A stretch of 64,000 bases of DNA, taken from positions 1 to 64,000 of the forward strand of contig WGCV01000048.1 in the NCBI GenBank assembly GCA_015493615.1. Direction: 5' to 3'. Of this stretch, positions 7,558 to 15,834 are shown piece after piece; the stretch's first letter is position 1; each line of letters starts with the position of its first letter. Origin of the DNA: Melioribacteraceae bacterium (lineage in GTDB: Bacteria; Bacteroidota; Ignavibacteria; Ignavibacteriales; Melioribacteraceae). The position numbers were made by a program, and so were the translations under genes. The notes beneath the pieces are model-generated. The model was not told the origin of the DNA. It searched no databases and saw only the letters and a program-made list of their open reading frames with translations.

Positions 7558-9447
7558 ATGAAAACTTCATTCTCGACATTCATATTCATCCTAATCCTAT
7601 CATTCAGCACAAATGCTCAATCCACCCCCGAGCCGCTTTACCATGATGTTTATCCTTTTCTTGAGCGAATGGCGCAGAAGGGTGTAATTCAGTTTAATGA
7701 TGAGATCAGACCTTTGCCCAGGAAATATATTTTTGAGAAGCTTATTGAAGTAGAAGAAAAAGTGCGAGAGTTTAGGAGTTTAGGGTTTAGGAAGTTTAGG
7801 ATTACTGAAATGGAGATTGAGGAATTGGAGTTTTTCTTGAGGGATTATAATCTTGAAATTAATTTGGTAAACAGTGAACAGTCCGCCTCAGGCGGAACAG
7901 TAAACAGTGACCAGCTGTCAGTGAACAGTAAACAGCAAGCAGCCTCCGACAATCAGCAATCTGTTCAAACTATCTACTCAATCACCCAATCACCCAATCA
8001 CACATCCGCCTCCGGCGGAATCCATCCGCGTCAGGCGGAATCCGATCCAAGACAGTATAATCAAACTGATTATTCCATTATTCCAATTTCCCATGATTCC
8101 TCCGGTTCCCTTTTCTGGTTAAAAGATGTTCTGGGGCGTTATCGGTTTTTTAGTTATTCCAGCGATTTGTTCAAGGTGAATGTTGATCCGATTTTCGGTT
8201 ATGATGTTGGAAAACAGAATGGGGAAAGTTATTCTCATTTCTGGAATGGCGCGCGGATGTACGGGTATATTTCCAATTGGCTCGGTTTCAGTTTTGACTT
8301 TAGGGATAATTCCGTTGATAGTAAAAACGGCGATATAAACCTCAACTTTACTCCCGAAACGGGATATGTGATTTCGAGAAGAAAACCGAATCATTTTGAA
8401 TATGAGAGGACCAATACTGAGATTTCCGCATCGTGGAGCTGGGGAAGGGTAGCGATTGGGAAAACGCCGATAGTTTGGGGTTACGGCGAAAGCGGGAATT
8501 TAGTTCATTCCACAAAAGCGCCTTCTTATCCGTTAGTGAGGTTGGATTTAACATTGGCTCCATGGCTGCGGTTTAATTATTTTCACGGCTGGCTTTCAAG
8601 CGATGTTATGGACTCGGCAGCGTCATATCCGACATATAGAGAAGGGCAAAACAGAATTGTACTCCGAAATAAATACATTGCTTCGCATTCGATAATTTTA
8701 AATCCGGTTACCGGCGTTTCGGTTTCACTTGGCGAATCGGTAATTTATTCGGATAAATTAGAGCCGTTATTTTTATTTCCGTTAATGTTTTTCAGAGCCG
8801 CTGATCATTATTTGAGTAATGGTTTGGGCGGTAATAACTCGGGGGCAAACTCACAATTCTTCCTCGGTTTAAGCTCGCGCAATAATATTCCGAACACTCA
8901 TCTTTACGGAACATTTTTTATAGATGAAGTTACAATCGGGGATATATTTAATCCCAAAAAGCAGAGAACTCAATACGCTTTTCAACTTGGAGCTTCTGTT
9001 ACGGATTTACCGATTGATAATTTAACTTTTACAACCGAGTTTACTAAGATTTATCCATTTGTTTACAGACATTACATCCCGACTCAGACATACGAAAACC
9101 ACGGGTTTTTGCTGGGCGACTGGATGGGGCATAACTCCGACAGAATTTACGGCGCTTTAAATTACAGATTTATTCGAGGACTTCAAGCAACCATCTGGGG
9201 AGAATATATCAGAAAAGGGGGCGATGGTGTGGTGGATGATCAATACATTGTCCCGCAGCCGCCGTTTCTATTCGGCTTAAGAAAATACTACACACGGTGG
9301 GGAGTTACTGCAAAATATGAAATCATTCACGATTTGTTTGTTCGCTTAAGATACAATAATTTTCTCACGTCAGAAGAACAGACAGACGGAAGTTTTACCG
9401 ACTCCAAAGTAGATGAATTTTACTTTGCGGTTTATTATGGAATGTAG
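7558..9447 (+). CDS. Wzi-like capsule assembly / outer-membrane beta-barrel protein with internal repeat insertion
   Basis: The 629-residue protein has a signal peptide (about residues 1-20, ending TNAQ), a short periplasmic helical region (YHDVYPFLERMAQKGVIQF, residues 27-45), and a long C-terminal region of alternating strands ending in YFAVYYGM, which fits an outer-membrane barrel of the capsule assembly Wzi family. Wzi proteins bind and organise capsular polysaccharide at the cell surface, consistent with the glycan operon upstream. Two stretches look foreign: residues about 70-82 are encoded by gtttaggagtttagggtttagg words, and residues about 104-175 (Gln/Ser/Asn-rich) by cagtgaacagt words and three TCCGCC-n-GGCGGA palindromes, all found elsewhere only in intergenic repeats. 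The frame stays open through both. The Wzi assignment is by layout and moderate resemblance. Confidence 0.72.
   Translation: MKTSFSTFIFILILSFSTNAQSTPEPLYHDVYPFLERMAQKGVIQFNDEIRPLPRKYIFEKLIEVEEKVREFRSLGFRKFRITEMEIEELEFFLRDYNLEINLVNSEQSASGGTVNSDQLSVNSKQQAASDNQQSVQTIYSITQSPNHTSASGGIHPRQAESDPRQYNQTDYSIIPISHDSSGSLFWLKDVLGRYRFFSYSSDLFKVNVDPIFGYDVGKQNGESYSHFWNGARMYGYISNWLGFSFDFRDNSVDSKNGDINLNFTPETGYVISRRKPNHFEYERTNTEISASWSWGRVAIGKTPIVWGYGESGNLVHSTKAPSYPLVRLDLTLAPWLRFNYFHGWLSSDVMDSAASYPTYREGQNRIVLRNKYIASHSIILNPVTGVSVSLGESVIYSDKLEPLFLFPLMFFRAADHYLSNGLGGNNSGANSQFFLGLSSRNNIPNTHLYGTFFIDEVTIGDIFNPKKQRTQYAFQLGASVTDLPIDNLTFTTEFTKIYPFVYRHYIPTQTYENHGFLLGDWMGHNSDRIYGALNYRFIRGLQATIWGEYIRKGGDGVVDDQYIVPQPPFLFGLRKYYTRWGVTAKYEIIHDLFVRLRYNNFLTSEEQTDGSFTDSKVDEFYFAVYYGM
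7863..8045. repeat. Intergenic-type repeat material inside the Wzi-like reading frame
   Basis: This stretch contains repeated gtaaacagtgaacagt words like those at 13764-13810 and three mini-palindromes (7882-7896, 8005-8019, 8025-8039) of the form TCCGCC-n-GGCGGA like those at 5882-5895 and 11179-11192. The encoded residues are low-complexity Gln/Ser/Asn and fall between the periplasmic segment and the barrel. Confidence 0.65.
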
Positions 9448-9450
9448 TTG

Positions 9451-9491
9451 AAAAGGTACAAAGGTACAGAGGTTCAGAGGCGCAAAGGTAA
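9451..9491. repeat. Left inverted array flanking four-helix-bundle gene 2
   Basis: Bases 9455-9476 are an exact 22-base inverted copy of bases 9861-9882, on the other side of the gene at 9505. The array is built of aaaggtac and agaggttc type words. Confidence 0.8.
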
Positions 9492-9504
9492 AAAAGAAAA
9501 TTAA

Positions 9505-9852
9505 ATGAATTTTGATGATTTAATAGTTTGGAACAGAAGTAAAGAACTTGCGATAAATATTATTAAAAGTTTGGAAAAATCAAAGAGATTTGGAATTGTT
9601 GATCAGATTTCGAGAGCCGCGATTTCTATTCCCTCAAACATTGCAGAAGGATATGAAAGGGAAAGCAATAAAGAATTAATCCGTTTTTTATATATTGCCA
9701 AAGGTTCATGCGGAGAATTGCGTACGCAATTAATAATTGCAAGTGAAATTGGAATAATCGATAAGAAAACCTCCGAAAATTTTATTAAAGAATCTTCGGA
9801 AATTTCTTATATGCTCAATTCATTAATAAGGAAACGAAAAACATTTAAATAG
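9505..9852 (+). CDS. Four-helix-bundle protein (S23/IVP family), copy 2
   Basis: The 115-residue protein shows the typical family beginning (FDDLIVWNRSKELAINII) and core (DQISRAAISIPSNIAEGYER, GSCGELRTQL). It belongs to the same broad family as the gene at 7087 but to the more common IAEGYER subgroup, so the two are distant paralogs and not a recent duplication. It lies between arrays that include an exact 22-base inverted repeat (9455-9476 against 9861-9882). The start is the ATG at 9505, in a purine-rich stretch (aaaaaagaaaattaa) without a clear Shine-Dalgarno sequence. The molecular role is unknown; no rRNA or reverse transcriptase is near. Confidence 0.9.
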   Translation: MNFDDLIVWNRSKELAINIIKSLEKSKRFGIVDQISRAAISIPSNIAEGYERESNKELIRFLYIAKGSCGELRTQLIIASEIGIIDKKTSENFIKESSEISYMLNSLIRKRKTFK

Positions 9853-9854
9853 AG

Positions 9855-9926
9855 CCTCCATGAACCTCTGTACCTTTGTACCTCTGAACCTTTCCGCCTT
9901 TGCACCTTCTCACCTCTGAACCTCCC
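9855..9926. repeat. Right inverted array flanking four-helix-bundle gene 2
   Basis: The array is pyrimidine-rich (tgaacctctgtacctttgta and further cctctgaacctttc words), starting right after the stop codon. It contains the exact inverted partner (9861-9882) of the left array and continues with several degenerate units. Confidence 0.8.
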
Positions 9927-10490
9927 GAATAATTATTGAGAAAATTTCCAAGAAATTAACAAATCTGAGAAAATTCCAACTATACCCCGAAACAATTTAA
10001 TTCACAATTCACAGATACCTCTTTACCTATTAGCCTTTGCACCTCTGAACCTTTGCACCTTTTCAATAGAACACGGATAAGATAGGACGCTGATTTGTCA
10101 TGATTGATTATGATTTTTGTTGATTTCAAATAAAAATTCGGGATCCCGAACATTTTACGTTTCAGAATTATTACAAAAAGCGTATTTTTCATAAAAGAGT
10201 TCAAGAGGCAAATCACTCCAACCGTTTTTTACAATGTTGTCAACTTAAGAGTTTTTTATCATTAACCCATTGCTTCAGCAATGGGGTTAGAATGTAAATG
10301 AAATGAATTCCAACCGGTTTACCGGTTTTATTAACTCTATGGCGCATAAACCGGTGAACCGGTTACATGAATTATGGTCTTCCACTGACCCAATGATGAA
10401 TCAGTGGGTTAGTGAAAATAATTATTTTCTTAAGTTGACTGTATTGCAGCTATTGCGACGGGGCGATGCTTTATTAAAATATAAATATTT
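9927..10490. other. Intergenic region with orphan array and REP-like hairpins
   Basis: No gene is supported. A pyrimidine-rich array without a gene (10016-10062; tagcctttgcacctctgaac words) is followed by a 14-base perfect palindrome TTCGGGATCCCGAA (10137-10150) and a cluster of four REP-like hairpins at 10262-10410. Short open frames here have no codon structure or homology that I can recognise. Confidence 0.5.
10262..10410. repeat. REP-like palindrome cluster
   Basis: Four short hairpins follow each other: ACCCATTGC/GCAATGGGGT (10265-10287), AACCGGT-TT-ACCGGTT near 10313-10328, AACCGGT-GA-ACCGGTT near 10349-10363, and CCACTGA/TCAGTGG (10382-10407). All share a TAACC...GGTTA style frame. 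Related hairpins lie at 11157-11240 on the other side of the rubrerythrin gene. Confidence 0.6.
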
Positions 10491-11066
10491 CTAATAATTT
10501 GTTTCCTGAATTTCAAAATAGGACTGCGGATGAAGGCAGGCGGGGCATTTCTTGGGAGCGGATTTTCCTTCATGCAGATAGCCGCAGTTCCTGCATTTCC
10601 AAATAATTTTGTCTTCGGAAACAAAAACTTTCCCCGCTTCGAGATTGCCGTATAATTTTTTGTAGCGTTCTTCATGAGCTTTTTCAACTTTTGCAATCAT
10701 TTCAAAAGCCACGGCAATTTCTGTAAATCCTTCCTCACGAGCCGTTTTGGCAAACTGAGGATAAAGTTCTGTCCATTCCTCGTTTTCTCCTTCGGCTGCG
10801 GCTTTTAAGTTTTCGAGGGTGTCTCCTATTCTTCCCGCCGGATAAGTTGCGGTAATTTCAACCGGACCGCCTTCCAAAAATTTGAAAAATCTTTTCGCGT
10901 GTTCCTTTTCGTTTAATGCGGTTTCGGCAAAAATTGCGGAAATTTGTTCCAACCCTTCTTTCTTCGCCTGTTTTGAAAAATAATCATATCTCATTCTTGC
11001 CTGCGATTCACCTGCAAATGCTTTCAGCAGATTTTTTTCTGTTTCGCTTCCTTTAAGTTCGGGCAT
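10491..11066 (-). CDS. Rubrerythrin
   Basis: The 191-residue protein has a ferritin-like diiron domain with the Glu ligands in [14 protein letters not shown] and [14 protein letters not shown], a second helix pair ([21 protein letters not shown]-like segment near residue 115), and a C-terminal rubredoxin-type iron site (CRNCGY about residue 157, CPAC about 174). Rubrerythrins reduce hydrogen peroxide in the cytoplasm of anaerobes and microaerophiles, which suggests low-oxygen life. The ATG is preceded by a strong ribosome site (aaaggagaaaaatt). It stands alone, with REP-like hairpin clusters on both sides. Confidence 0.95.
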   Translation of the reverse strand: MPELKGSETEKNLLKAFAGESQARMRYDYFSKQAKKEGLEQISAIFAETALNEKEHAKRFFKFLEGGPVEITATYPAGRIGDTLENLKAAAEGENEEWTELYPQFAKTAREEGFTEIAVAFEMIAKVEKAHEERYKKLYGNLEAGKVFVSEDKIIWKCRNCGYLHEGKSAPKKCPACLHPQSYFEIQETNY

Positions 11067-11513
11067 AATTTTTCTCCTTTCATAATGTTATTGAAATCAA
11101 TGAGTTTACTAAAGAAAGGTCTAAAAACCCTTGAAACGGTTGCAATGTATAATAAGCATTCTCTTAGCCCACGACTTATCCGCCGTGGCGGACGGGGGCT
11201 TAGCAATAATATAGAGAAATCAGTAACCGCTTCAGCGGTTTATGAATTATTGAATTTGCAAATAATCACCTTTTTTAAGTAGGCTCATTAATTAATTGGG
11301 AATTATATTAAATAAGTTAAATATATCTTTTATTAAATTATAAAAAGTTTTGGCTTATTCAAAGACAATTATTCAAGGAGATTCATTTTTTGTTTTAAAG
11401 TCGTAATGCACGACTGAAATTTTGTCAAGAAATTTCGGATAAGAAAAATTCGATTTGTTAAAAGTCAATTAGTAATATTTTATTTCTTTTCTTATTTTCT
11501 AACTTAAATTTAA
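11067..11513. other. Intergenic region between rubrerythrin and tsaB
   Basis: It holds the divergent upstream regions of both genes. REP-like hairpins occupy 11157-11240. The rest (11241-11513) is AT-rich; I see no gene and no clear TTTG-N20-TAnnTTTG promoter. Confidence 0.4.
11157..11240. repeat. REP-like hairpins upstream of rubrerythrin
   Basis: A longer hairpin with outer arms AGCCC/GGGCT contains the inner mini-palindrome TCCGCCGTGGCGGA (11179-11192). It is followed by the perfect palindrome AACCGCT-TC-AGCGGTT (11225-11240), the same type as the cluster at 10262-10410. Confidence 0.55.
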
Positions 11514-12197
11514 ATGAGTTTAGCTATAGGTCAGATGAACAACAAAGCGCACAATAAACCGGTTCTTGCGATTGAAACCTCCGCCATGGTTTGCGGAGCG
11601 TCTGTTTACTACAGTCGCAGTGAGTTTTCCGATTTTAATTTAAACGTGAAGAATATTCACTCGGAAAAACTTCTTGATTTGGTTGATAAATCGCTCGCCG
11701 CATTTAAATTGGAAGTTAAGGATTTATCCGGAATCGCCGTATCGATGGGACCCGGCTCATTTACCGGATTGAGAATCGGACTTGCCGCCGCAAAAGGTTT
11801 GGCTCTCGGCGCCAATCTCCCTTTAATTCCCGTCCCAACATTTTACGCCGCCGCAAGTTTTGTCTCAGGGTTTCTCACACAGGACGTCGAATTTGTTCTT
11901 CTGAGAAAAGTAAATGTTAAGGAACTTTACGGCGAGATTTATCGTTCAAATGATTCGGGTTTTGAAATTATCAGAGAGATGGAAATTTTAACAAAAGAGG
12001 AAGTTAAAGATTTTGCGGGGAACAGATTGGTTTTTTCCGACGCTAAACACGACTTTGTTTATAAACAGTTTCCTCAGCTTTTCGCTTCTCAAATCGCTTC
12101 CTATGCAGCGTTAAATTTTGAAGAATATAAAATAACAGATTTCGATTATCTTGAACCGAACTATTTTAAAAAATTTATTCCAAGGGTAAACAAATGA
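11514..12197 (+). CDS. tsaB: tRNA threonylcarbamoyladenosine biosynthesis protein TsaB
   Basis: TsaB is the dimerisation partner of TsaD in the complex that puts the t6A modification on tRNAs reading ANN codons. The protein has the ASKHA-fold beginning (VLAIETSAMVCGASVY) and the diagnostic SMGPGSFTGLRIGLAAAKGLA block near residue 78. The encoded length is 227 residues from ATG 11514. An in-frame ATG at 11535 has a better ribosome site (taggtcag) and gives a start closer to other TsaB proteins, so 11535 may be the real start. The stop overlaps the DUF1573 gene by four bases (ATGA), placing it first in a tsaB-DUF1573-accD operon. Confidence 0.93.
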   Translation: MSLAIGQMNNKAHNKPVLAIETSAMVCGASVYYSRSEFSDFNLNVKNIHSEKLLDLVDKSLAAFKLEVKDLSGIAVSMGPGSFTGLRIGLAAAKGLALGANLPLIPVPTFYAAASFVSGFLTQDVEFVLLRKVNVKELYGEIYRSNDSGFEIIREMEILTKEEVKDFAGNRLVFSDAKHDFVYKQFPQLFASQIASYAALNFEEYKITDFDYLEPNYFKKFIPRVNK

Positions 12198-12925
12198 AAA
12201 AGTTAATAGTAATATTATTGTTTTTTGCTGCCGTCTCAATGGCTCAAGCTCCTATGAACAAACCGTTAATTTGGTCTCCTAACAGAACCCACAACTTTGG
12301 AGATTTAAGGGAAGGGCAGATTGTCGCACATAACTTTAAAATTTTTAATCGCGGCGGAGATACGCTCAGGATTACCAAACTCCGTTCCTCTTGCGGCTGT
12401 ACGGTTGCCAATGTCGGGCGTAAGGTTCTCGCGCCGGGGGACTCGACTTTAATCCGAGCCACCTTTAACACACGCAACAAAAAAGGAGTTCAGAGAAAAA
12501 CGATTTTTGTTTTAAGCAACGATCCCTACACGCCGCGGCTGCAATTCACGCTGAACGCAACCGTTTACGGAAAAAACGATAATATCGAAATGATTAAGAA
12601 AGGTCCGAAACTTAAACTGCAAACCTACCAGATTCAGCTCGGCAAAATTGACGAAGGCTCAGTTAAAACAACGCATATTAAATATAAAAATGTCGGGAAA
12701 TATCCGTTGTCGATCCAGCAGCTTAAAACCTCATGCAAGTGTATAAAAGTTATTCCCAATAAACTAAAATTGCAGCCGAATGAAATCGGCGAAGCGGAAA
12801 TCAAAATAGATACGAAGGGTCTGCAAGGTTCGCTCGCGCGTACTGTAATGTTTTACAGCAACGATCCTCTCGATTCTATTCAGATGTTAACAATTTTCTT
12901 CAGTATTAACAAGGATAAAAAATAA
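12194..12925 (+). CDS. Exported DUF1573 protein, two tandem domains
   Basis: The 243-residue protein has a signal peptide ([19 protein letters not shown]) followed by two Ig-like DUF1573 domains (about residues 25-130 and 140-240). Each carries the family's cysteine motif: SSCGCTV near residue 66 and TSCKCIKV near residue 178. The family is common in Bacteroidota and related phyla, is exported, and has no settled function. It overlaps tsaB by four bases and accD by one base (TAATG), so translation is probably coupled. Confidence 0.9.
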   Translation: MKKLIVILLFFAAVSMAQAPMNKPLIWSPNRTHNFGDLREGQIVAHNFKIFNRGGDTLRITKLRSSCGCTVANVGRKVLAPGDSTLIRATFNTRNKKGVQRKTIFVLSNDPYTPRLQFTLNATVYGKNDNIEMIKKGPKLKLQTYQIQLGKIDEGSVKTTHIKYKNVGKYPLSIQQLKTSCKCIKVIPNKLKLQPNEIGEAEIKIDTKGLQGSLARTVMFYSNDPLDSIQMLTIFFSINKDKK

Positions 12926-13770
12926 TGGGCTGGTTTTCCAAATCGAAACAACACATTGATCCTAAGAATAAAAAACTGGAACTCCCCGACGGCAAGTGGA
13001 CAAAGTGTAATGCTTGCGGGGAAATAATTCATGTTAAAACACTTGAGCTTAACGCTTGGGTTTGTCCTAAATGCGACAACCACTTTCGCGTTGGGAGCAA
13101 GGAATACATTGAGATTCTGATTGATAAAAACACATTCAAAGAATACAACAAGAATATGAAGTCGGGAGATCCGCTTGAGTTTTCCGATACAAAAAAATAT
13201 AAAGATAGAATCGAAACTACGATTAAGAAAACGGGCTTGAACGACGCCGTTACAACGGGTGTGGGAAAGATGAACGGAAAGAAGGTAGCGCTTGCTATTA
13301 TGGACTTTAAGTTCATCGGCGGAAGTATGGGCTCGGTTGTGGGCGAGAAAATCGCGAGGATAATCGACGAAGCATACAAGAACAAACTTCCCGTAATCAT
13401 TGTTTCTCAAAGCGGCGGAGCAAGAATGATGGAAGGCGCGTTTTCATTGATGCAGATGGCTAAGACAAGCGCGCGTCTTGCAAAATTAGCCGATGCCGGG
13501 CTTCCCTATATTTCAATTCTTACCGATCCTACTACGGGAGGCACAACCGCAAGCTACGCAATGCTCGGCGACGTTAACATTGCCGAACCTCAAGCTCTGA
13601 TTGGCTTTGCCGGTCCACGCGTGATAAAACAAACTATCGGGAAAGATTTGCCAAAAGGTTTTCAGCGGTCGGAGTTTTTGCAGGAGCACGGATTTGTAGA
13701 TTTAATAGCGGACCGGAGAGAATTGAAGGATAAAGTTTCTCAGCTGTTAAGTTATATGGCTAAACAGTGA
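12925..13770 (+). CDS. accD: Acetyl-CoA carboxylase carboxyltransferase subunit beta
   Basis: This is the beta subunit of the carboxyltransferase that makes malonyl-CoA for fatty acid synthesis; it works with AccA in the cytoplasm. The 281-residue protein has the N-terminal zinc ribbon (cysteines 28, 31, 47, 50) and a crotonase-fold domain with [23 protein letters not shown] and [18 protein letters not shown]. Length and motifs are standard. Its ATG overlaps the TAA of the DUF1573 gene by one base. It is last in its operon, followed by a cagtgaacagt-type array and a MITE-like element. Confidence 0.97.
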   Translation: MGWFSKSKQHIDPKNKKLELPDGKWTKCNACGEIIHVKTLELNAWVCPKCDNHFRVGSKEYIEILIDKNTFKEYNKNMKSGDPLEFSDTKKYKDRIETTIKKTGLNDAVTTGVGKMNGKKVALAIMDFKFIGGSMGSVVGEKIARIIDEAYKNKLPVIIVSQSGGARMMEGAFSLMQMAKTSARLAKLADAGLPYISILTDPTTGGTTASYAMLGDVNIAEPQALIGFAGPRVIKQTIGKDLPKGFQRSEFLQEHGFVDLIADRRELKDKVSQLLSYMAKQ

Positions 13771-13810
13771 ACAGTGAATAGTGAACAGTAAGCAGTGAAC
13801 AATGAACAGT
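13764..13810. repeat. Short degenerate direct repeat array after accD
   Basis: About six units of aacagtgaacagt type overlap the accD stop and continue downstream. The same words occur in the coding region of the Wzi-like gene (7863-7940). Confidence 0.65.
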
Positions 13811-13873
13811 TGTGTCTTGTCCTGAACCTTTTTGTTGGGGATGAGCTGAGAAAGTTGCTAATAAACTTATAGA

Positions 13874-14053
13874 TGGCTTTGCATAACACCGAAATTTGTC
13901 ATTCTGAATGAAGCGAAGCGGAATGAAGAATCTCAAAACCGGTAATAGTACCGAATCTATAGATATTTCAGACGCCCCCCACTCCTCCTCCGCCTTAGCG
14001 GATTGGCGGATTGGCGGACTCAATATGACAATTTTAGGTTTTGCAAAGGTCTT
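13874..14053. repeat. MITE-like intergenic element, copy 2
   Basis: The left end (ggctttgcataacaccgaaa followed by tttgtcat) is an imperfect inverted copy of the right end (atgacaattttaggttttgc followed by aaaggtct). The interior contains a tctgaatgaagcgaagcgg word and a ccgccttagcggattggcgg segment. It shares its right end almost exactly with copy 1 and most of its left half with copy 3. It ends 24 bases before the ABC ATPase gene, so it may carry that gene's promoter or ribosome-site surroundings. Confidence 0.65.
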
Positions 14054-14077
14054 TTATAAAATGAAATTAAAGGTCTG

Positions 14078-14854
14078 ATGAGCTTTTTGGAGTTAAAAAA
14101 AGTTTCTTTTAAATATGACGACTCCTTGCCTCTTTTATTGAATGATGTTTCAATAAATTTTGCGCAAGGTGATTTTGACTTCCTTATCGGACTGAACGGC
14201 GCGGGAAAAACAACTCTTTTAAAACTTCTTATCCGGCGGCTTTCTCCTGTGTCCGGTGAAATAATGCTCGAGCGGAAAAACATCTCATCTTTTTCTCCAA
14301 AGGAATTGTCGCGGATAATAGCTTACGTTCCGCAGGATTACGGCTCAATTTTCCCTTTTACAATTTATGATTTTGTAGCCGGTGGGAGAACGCCTTTTAT
14401 GAATTATTTCGGTATCCCAAATGAGAAGGATAAAAGAGTAATTGATAAATATCTCGATATGCTGGGAATTGACGGTCTGAAGAAAAAGGCTTTGACAAAA
14501 GTATCGGGAGGAGAATTGCGGCGGGCAATGCTGGCGCGGGCTTTGGCGCAGCAGCCGAAAATTCTGATTCTCGACGAGCCGAACGCTCATTTGGATATTG
14601 AGCATCAGATTAAAATGTTTGAGCTTTTGGAATTTATGAACAGGGAAGAGGGGCTGACGGTTATAACGGTTTCGCATGATTTGAATTTAACTTCGATGTT
14701 TAGTAAAAACGTGGTTTTGCTGAATCAAGGAAAAGCAATAAAATCAAGGTCTCCGGAGTTTTTCAATAAGGAGAACGTAAAAAAATATTTTAATGTAAAT
14801 TCCGAAATTAACGCGCGTGAGAATTTCACAAGCGTTACGATTTTAAGAAGCTGA
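14078..14854 (+). CDS. ABC transporter ATP-binding protein, FecE/BtuD-like
   Basis: The 258-residue ATPase has Walker A GLNGAGKT (residues 38-45), a Q-loop VPQDYG, the signature VSGGELRRAMLARAL, Walker B ILILDEPNAHLD and the switch histidine in VSHDLNL. The pattern matches the ATPases of iron-siderophore and cobalamin importers. No permease or binding protein is next to it, so the partners must be elsewhere or absent. It overlaps the next gene by one base (TGATG), suggesting coupled expression. The start lies just after a MITE-like repeat. Confidence 0.9.
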   Translation: MSFLELKKVSFKYDDSLPLLLNDVSINFAQGDFDFLIGLNGAGKTTLLKLLIRRLSPVSGEIMLERKNISSFSPKELSRIIAYVPQDYGSIFPFTIYDFVAGGRTPFMNYFGIPNEKDKRVIDKYLDMLGIDGLKKKALTKVSGGELRRAMLARALAQQPKILILDEPNAHLDIEHQIKMFELLEFMNREEGLTVITVSHDLNLTSMFSKNVVLLNQGKAIKSRSPEFFNKENVKKYFNVNSEINARENFTSVTILRS

Positions 14855-15834
14855 TGGCTTACCTCTTAATTTTTATTTTCGTCTCTTACTTGTTTCTGCA
14901 GAAATATTTTCATCTTAATGTCCCTTTGAAAGGGATATCTCAAATAGATTTTATCGGGGTGTTCTATTTCTCGATTCTGATAGTTACCGTACTCCTTTTT
15001 GTTTTTAACGGCTACCATAAGCTGAGGAAAAAGGGGAAACTTCCCAAGTATCTTAAAACATTGGGTATGATTAATATCCTATTGATTTTTCTTGCGGAAC
15101 TTATCAGATTCTTTAATCCCGAAAAACTTCATAAAATATATTTTAACGGCTATCCTGTTGACAAAATTTTGATTGCGGCTGTTTATTCTGTCATATTTTT
15201 TTCCGTAATTTTTCAACTGTTCGTAATATTTTTTACGCTTCTCGGATACAAAGCGAAAGTTTTTCGGGGAGTTGTTTCCGAAGGGATTTTAATCGCGGCG
15301 ATGCTTATCGGCGCGTTTTTTGTTAGTTCAAATTATCATGAAGATTCGTCGGTTTATACGGGCGAGAATCAATATGATTTCGCCGTAATTCTCGGAGCCG
15401 CGGTAGTTAAGAAGAACAAACCGAGCGCAATGCTTAAAGGGAGAATCGCAAAGGGAATTGAGCTTTACAGAAGAGGACTTGTAAATAGAATAATCTGTAC
15501 GGGAGGGAACGCTCCCGGCGAAATTCCCGAAGCGGAAGCCGAGAAGATAATGCTGATTGAACATGAAATTCCGGAACGGGATATTTTGATCGAAGGAAAA
15601 ACCTCTACAACTTTGGAACAGATTCTTTATCTGAAAAACTTAAACGTTCCGCAAAAAAATTTCCTGATTGTTTCTGATGCATTTCATCTTGCGAGAATAA
15701 ACGAGATGTGCAAATTTATCGGTGTGCAAGGTGTGCCGGTTGCCTCCGGATTAAAAATATCATCAGGTAAGTTGTTTTATTACAAATTAAGGGAAAGCGT
15801 TGCGCTGTTGTTGTTCCGGCTTTTCGGTATTTAG
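14854..15834 (+). CDS. YdcF/ElyC-like DUF218 membrane protein
   Basis: The 326-residue protein has about four to five N-terminal membrane segments (residues about 1-165) and a C-terminal DUF218 domain beginning at DFAVILGAAVV, with LKGRIAKGIELYRRG, ICTGGNAPGE, EGKTSTTLEQI and VSDAFHLARI blocks. The membrane-plus-DUF218 layout is like ElyC/SanA/YdcF proteins, which have been linked to envelope and peptidoglycan-lipid homeostasis; the chemistry is unclear. It starts on the last base of the ABC ATPase stop. The functional link between the two is not obvious. Confidence 0.85.
   Translation: MAYLLIFIFVSYLFLQKYFHLNVPLKGISQIDFIGVFYFSILIVTVLLFVFNGYHKLRKKGKLPKYLKTLGMINILLIFLAELIRFFNPEKLHKIYFNGYPVDKILIAAVYSVIFFSVIFQLFVIFFTLLGYKAKVFRGVVSEGILIAAMLIGAFFVSSNYHEDSSVYTGENQYDFAVILGAAVVKKNKPSAMLKGRIAKGIELYRRGLVNRIICTGGNAPGEIPEAEAEKIMLIEHEIPERDILIEGKTSTTLEQILYLKNLNVPQKNFLIVSDAFHLARINEMCKFIGVQGVPVASGLKISSGKLFYYKLRESVALLLFRLFGI

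Noticed and set aside
9980-10494. Short open frames in the repeat region before rubrerythrin
   Set aside because: They span arrays and REP-like hairpins, have no ribosome site that fits and no recognisable sequence.
12880-13410. Minus-strand open frame of 176 codons opposite accD
   Set aside because: accD with its zinc ribbon and motifs covers the region on the plus strand; the antisense product shows no family resemblance.
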